A stretch of 23,838 nt of DNA from positions 2,099 through 25,936 of the forward strand of contig JBBBWG010006847.1 of assembly GCA_037176905.1 (NCBI GenBank). Direction: 5' to 3'. A program made the translations under genes and the position numbers. The stretch is from Azolla pinnata (Eukaryota; Streptophyta; Polypodiopsida; Salviniales; Salviniaceae). This document shows positions 19,735-23,838 of the stretch, piece after piece. The notes below the pieces were generated by a model, which saw only the letters and a list, made by a program, of their open reading frames with translations, did not search any database and was not told where the DNA came from. How positions within the stretch are numbered: position 1 is the first letter of the stretch; each line of letters begins with the position of its first letter.

Positions 19735-20362
19735 ATGTAAAACAAAAAGAAAGGAACCATCTTCGTCTCGCAGACGAGTCAAATTCCGGAAGGTAACCAA
19801 GCGCCACCCCATCGTTTGCTTCCAAGACCTGATCCATAGACATAGATATATACACATATGCGCAAACATAGACATGTTATGTATACATAGACATAGATAT
19901 ATATATATCTATATCTATCTATATGTATATATATCTATGTATTTATGTGTGTATGTTTGAGTATGTATGTGTATATATGTATGTATAGCTCTTGGAGCAA
20001 ATGATACTAGTTAGAAGAGATGATTCTAACAACCCTTTGCAGTTGCAAACTCTCTGCAAAAAGCCCCCCTCGATTGTAATTCAACGGATTGGCATTCTTC
20101 TGTTGCTTCTAAGTCTGGCGTATGGCATCACAAACTCTAGATCGAATCTAGAATTTTGGGTAAAAAGGTTCGGTTCTTGTTTTCTTTACATTTTGCTCCC
20201 CGTTCTTGTTTTCTTCCGCATAAAGCTCTTGAATTTCGCACGATGCTCCACTTTTTATGTTACGTTCTGAGATGGAATTGTAATGCTTTTTGTGATGGCG
20301 TCGTTCATGGTCAACTGGAATCAAATATTTTGTTTTTGGGGCTTTGGAAGAGAAGCCTTTTA
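19735..20362 (+). other. 3' UTR of NC2-alpha with a TA/CATA-rich simple repeat (19835-19988)
   Basis: After the stop the sequence loses coding character. CATAGACATAGATATATA occurs twice (19835 and 19887 region), then TATATC, TATG and GTATG words run to about 19988. The run is partly self-complementary (GATATATATATATC). The rest to about 20360 has no gene. Confidence 0.65.
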
Positions 20363-20368
20363 AATAAA
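20363..20368 (+). terminator. Candidate poly(A) signal AATAAA for NC2-alpha
   Basis: AATAAA occurs in TTTAAATAAAACCC, about 630 bp after the stop, followed by T-rich DNA with TGT words. It is the best canonical signal I saw downstream; plant signals are loose, so an earlier site is possible. Confidence 0.45.
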
Positions 20369-22774
20369 ACCCTGTAACTATGTGCCATACATATGTCATT
20401 GGGTGGATGATCAACAACTGTATATTTCTGTCTTCAGCCCACTCAGGCCTTTCCTGTATTTCAGATGATTGGGTATAAATCTTATTATTGTATTATTTGT
20501 TTCATGGGCCTTTTCTTGCCCACCATGTTGGGCAAGGAGGGAACAAGACAAATACAGTAGAGAAAAAAACAAGGGTAGCAAAAGATGGGAAAAATCTCTG
20601 TGAATCATGTAGCCAATTAACGCGTACAAAAGACTCTTAGTGGGCTTCTATTAAATGTCTTGGTATTCAATGCTTGAATTCCTATCAGAGGTAGACCCCG
20701 ATCCCTGAGCTTTAGTTCTTCTATTTTAAGCTACCGGTGTATGTGCCTAGTTCTTTTATTTTAAGCTGTGTGTAGCCTTTGACCACCCTTCTCACTTCTG
20801 CTGCTCCTTTCCACATTTAATTTTGTGTGCCTTCAATCCTGCTTCAATCCAAACTTTGGTCGCATTTGATGGTTTATTAGCCTAAAATTGCTCACAAGAA
20901 CCCCTCCTTTCCAAATTGAAATGCTTAAAAGCTCTAAAACATTAAGATTTCTCGCAATACATCTTTGCTGTGCAATCAATACAAGATTTCTTATGCTGAT
21001 TCTCTCTCTTGCTTTCTGATTATTTGTCCTTTGATATAACGATTAACAAATGCTATGAGTGTAAATAAGGTAATTAAATCACCTATTTGAGGTTATATTA
21101 CACTTTTAACATGAGAGGATTGTGAAACATATCTAGCTCTCTTGTCGAATTCCTAGTGCTTCTAAGGTTGGGACGTCGATGGCCCTAACAGATCCTTGCA
21201 GTTTCACATGGCATTGAGAAAGCTCCATTCTGTTGCAGTGTAGATAGCTTGATCTGTGTCTATCGGTGAGTTTGTGAGCTTGTTTATTTGAAGAACTTAT
21301 TAAAGATAGTATTTCAAACAGTCTAAATGGGGCATTGTTCTGGCTCTTTCATTGACATCTACACATGTATGATATGGTGTTTTCAAAATTTATGTACAAA
21401 GGGCCACAACTGTGGTGGACACATCAAATGTGTACATGTTTTTTTGTCAAATATTCAAAGAAAATGGGGGCTTCCCATATTCATCAAAAGGCCATTCAAT
21501 CCAACCAGAATACCTTGGGCACTAATTGCAACATTACAGATGTAACACCTAGTTAATAATCACTGCTCTTTCTGCAAGGCATTAATTAGGTGGAGCTCTT
21601 AGGAAGTTGGTTCCAAGCATTTGATTCCATGTAAATCTTCCCAAGCGCTATTTCATGCCGAATATTTTTCTATGATCACGATTTCACGCCCCACATATTT
21701 TCAAAAAATTACTACCTACCCACAATGAATTAGTCAACACCTTAATCAGCTACTTATTCATTTCATCAACAACTCAAACAATGAATTAATGAATGAGACA
21801 TTTAATTAACAACCAGATTGATCATATAATCAATTAAATTAACAAAGTAACCCACTCGTGTGGTTGCTTGTCTAAGCGATCTCAATAGTAGAGGTCAAAC
21901 ACACAATAATTCGCCATGTTCATTTAAACACAAAAAAATAATTTGTTTGTTGTTTGCTTAATCGAGTAAATGATCAGCCAATTGATTCGGATTGATGGAC
22001 AGTTTCATCAGCTCGTTTCAAATTGATATTTTATTGATTCAATTCCATGATGAATCCCACATATTGATCAACTCGAATTACTAATTAGATGAAACATTGG
22101 GCACGAGATTGTAATTAGATAAGAATTATGGTAATTAAGCTAGCAAAAGTGTTGGGCATTTTTATCTGTAAATTTCCCCATCCTAGAACCCTATCGTGCC
22201 AAAACTAGTGGAGCCCTAGCTTTGCTTTGGAGTTTGGAGAGTTTTTCGGCGCCATTGTGACAGATGTATCTGATTCCTCGTTAACGACAAGATGATGGAG
22301 CGGTGGGGTCTTACAAATCATTCAGAATCAATCATGGACTAGTCCAAAACTTTTGCCAGGAAAGAAGCAGTTCGTTGCCGGACGGCATCGATTAATAATC
22401 ACCGGAAAAGAACACACCCACTTTGAAGTTGAGATTAATAATCGTCCAATCTGCGGCCGCATGATCGATTGTTAGTGCCTTTCCCAATTCATCCGATACA
22501 GTGACGAATGGCGCTACCCAGAGCGCAAAAAGAAAAAACAAAACACTCCTGATAGGGGATCATGTTGTGGGGCTGATAGAGAATGCCCAACAATGGCTCC
22601 TTGCACGCATATTGTCGGGGGCGATTGGGTGTGCAATGGTCGGCTCTAACCCATGTTTAAGCCAGTATTTAGATGCATGTGATCGCTCTAATCGATGCTT
22701 GATAAGAAAATCTTGACATGATTATCATTGATGGGAAAGAGCATTGTTTACATTGATCAGCATGATCTTTATTT
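20369..22774. other. Unassigned intergenic DNA
   Basis: Mostly AT-rich. An 8-bp perfect hairpin CTTGCCCA/TGGGCAAG with a six-base loop lies at 20515-20536. A short direct repeat, TAGTTCTT-TATTTTAAGCT, occurs at 20713 and 20748. Open frames at 21327-21556 and 22501-22716 are short and unrecognised. CGGCGCC at about 22248-22254 resembles nothing decisive. I find no gene. Confidence 0.45.
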
Positions 22775-22789
22775 GGGGGGGGGGGGGGG
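22775..22789. repeat. G15 homopolymer
   Basis: Fifteen consecutive G on the plus strand, in the presumed 3' flank of the minus-strand membrane-protein gene. Runs this long are often miscounted in sequencing, so the exact length is uncertain. Confidence 0.85.
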
Positions 22790-22834
22790 CAGCAGCTCCC
22801 AAATGCATACAACGAGAGACATCGTCGGCCCAGC

Positions 22835-22929
22835 AATCCGATCTGATGCAACGCGATGCGATCGGATGCGATCCAATCCGAAGCGATGCGATCCGAAGCG
22901 ATCCAATCGGATGCGATGCGATGCGATCC
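22835..22929. repeat. Pentanucleotide array, 19 units of GATGC/GATCC type
   Basis: Read in fives from 22835, every unit is a variant of GATNC: GATGC, GATCC, AATCC, GAAGC, GATCG, AACGC or GATCT. The phase never slips over 95 bp although about half the units are changed, so it arose by tandem growth and then by substitution. The higher-order order GATGC-GATCC-GAAGC recurs. Confidence 0.9.
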
Positions 22930-22969
22930 AGCTACAACATGGCGGTGCATTCCTACTAGATCATCGGCC

Positions 22970-23009
22970 TTCTTCTTCTTCTTCTTCTTCTTCTTCTTCT
23001 TCTTCTTCT
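22970..23009. repeat. (TTC)13 microsatellite
   Basis: Uninterrupted TTC run 20 bp beyond the stop of the minus-strand gene, so it would be a GAA run at the start of that gene's 3' UTR. Confidence 0.95.
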
Positions 23010-23028
23010 GCTTGTGCATCTTCAGCTT

Positions 23029-23619
23029 CTATTTGGAGGAGGTGGAGAAATGGATAGACATGAGCACGAAGAACATGCCGAGGAGCGCCCAAAGGAAGAG
23101 GGTGGGCTCCGAGGCGGGGAGCGGGAATTGGGCGTTGTCGCAGGGGGCCGCGGGAGGGCTCGTGGAGGGAGGCGGGCGGATGAAGAAGTGGGGAGCAGGG
23201 TGCCGATGATGATGATGATGAGGATGGTGGTGGTGGTGGTGGTGATGGCTATGGTGATCATCAGATCCTTGGACATGGAGAATGAAGAGGAGGGCGACGG
23301 GCGAGAGCACGAGGATGCCGATGAGGAGCCATGGCGGCAGCGAGAGCGAGAGCGCCGATGCTTGACGCTGGTGGCCATTCGGGGCCGCTAAGATCGAGCA
23401 TGTTATGCATGAAGGCGGCGCCGGCTCCGCCGCTTCGCCCTCCGATAACAATAGATATGGCACCAATAGTAGCGCGAGAACTAGCGACAGCACCAGCCAT
23501 AGCCACCCTCCTCCTCCTCCTCCTCCGCCGCCGCCGCCGCCATCTCCCCTCCATGGATGGTGGTGGTGGTGGTGGTGATGGTGGGGCTGCTGGTGATGGT
23601 GATGGCACATGGCACCCAT
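23029..23619 (-). CDS. Probable small three-helix membrane protein with His and Gly runs
   Basis: Single open frame of 196 residues. Three separate hydrophobic segments stand out: WLWLVLSLVLALLLVPYLLL (39-58), PWLLIGILVLSPVALLFILH (96-115) and a C-terminal TLFLWALLGMFFVLMSIHFS (173-192). They are separated by hydrophilic loops, including His runs near 5-21 and 122-140 and an 11-residue or longer Gly run near 27-38. The arrangement, with the last helix ending near the C-terminus, resembles small uncharacterised plant transmembrane proteins. I cannot name the family, and the function is unknown. The start could be the ATG at 23619 or the one three codons later (MCHHHH). High GC and no intron match the BOP-like gene. 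An overlapping plus-strand frame is open but has no such features. The main doubt is that simple repeats keep frames open by chance. Confidence 0.55.
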   Translation of the reverse strand: MGAMCHHHHQQPHHHHHHHHHPWRGDGGGGGGGGGGGGWLWLVLSLVLALLLVPYLLLSEGEAAEPAPPSCITCSILAAPNGHQRQASALSLSLPPWLLIGILVLSPVALLFILHVQGSDDHHSHHHHHHHHPHHHHHRHPAPHFFIRPPPSTSPPAAPCDNAQFPLPASEPTLFLWALLGMFFVLMSIHFSTSSK

Positions 23620-23760
23620 GCTTTATGCTCTTTGGCTTGATCTTTCCAAGCTACCCCAAATCAATCAGAATCTTATTAGGTTGTGCATGCAAAAAAAAAA
23701 AACAGCTGGAAGGGGGAGAGGGAGAGGTTGGATCTTATTAGATTGCAGATACACAACAGC

Positions 23761-23766
<6 letters not shown>
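23620..23766 (-). promoter_or_regulatory. Upstream region of the membrane-protein gene
   Basis: This is the interval between the start codon and the AG run. It contains an A-run (about 23690-23701), a GGGAGAGGGAGAGG stretch, and two AATCTTATTAG words (23670 and 23730 regions). It would be leader or core promoter if the gene is real. Confidence 0.35.

Positions 23767-23838
<72 letters not shown>
23767..23838. repeat. (AG)36 microsatellite running off the window
   Basis: A perfect AG run reaching the last base, so its true length is not known. On the minus strand it is a CT run about 150 bp upstream of the membrane-protein gene. Confidence 0.97.

Noticed and set aside
22240-22262. TTTTTCGGCGCCATTGTGAC, loosely like the TTTGGCGCC words found inside some plant LTR elements
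   Set aside because: No LTR pair, no coding remnant and no repeats at the ends are visible; only a short word resemblance.
22501-22716. 71-codon plus-strand frame
   Set aside because: No family likeness and no flanking gene structure; length is within chance expectation.

Overview
The window looks like nuclear DNA of a land plant. It holds spliced genes with GT-AG introns, AT-rich intergenic DNA, and two very GC-rich genes (the BOP-like gene and the small membrane-protein gene) beside two ordinary-GC, intron-rich genes. That two-class GC pattern is common in monocots, but it does not settle the lineage and I place it no further than land plant, probably flowering plant.

Layout: 1-3000 is intergenic, AT-rich to about 1.7 kb and more GC-rich afterwards. 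3324-5660 (+) is a BLADE-ON-PETIOLE/NOOT-type BTB-ankyrin co-regulator with one short intron. 5661-9234 is intergenic and contains a decayed array of roughly 23 units of about 41 bp. 9235-12074 (-) is a V-ATPase subunit e gene of three tiny coding exons, easy to miss because no exon exceeds 116 bp. 12075-14400 is leader, promoter and unassigned AT-rich DNA. 14401-14772 is a long inverted repeat. 15516-19734 (+) is the NC2-alpha (Dr1-associated corepressor, NF-YC11/DPB3-1-like) gene in six coding exons, with a 3' UTR to about 20.4 kb. 20.4-22.8 kb is unassigned. 23029-23619 (-) is a probable small three-helix membrane protein, with an (AG)n run upstream that reaches the window end.

The genes do not form a pathway: they are a developmental co-regulator, a proton-pump subunit, a general transcription repressor subunit and an unknown membrane protein. 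The most unusual things are (i) the BOP-like protein, which lacks the C2HC zinc-finger residues of its family and carries large Ser, Gly and Asp/Glu expansions, one inside the ankyrin domain; (ii) the long hairpin just upstream of NC2-alpha; and (iii) an unusual density of unrelated tandem repeats, with units from 5 to about 250 bp, in intergenic DNA, introns and coding sequence. I found no convincing RNA gene, CRISPR array or intact mobile element.
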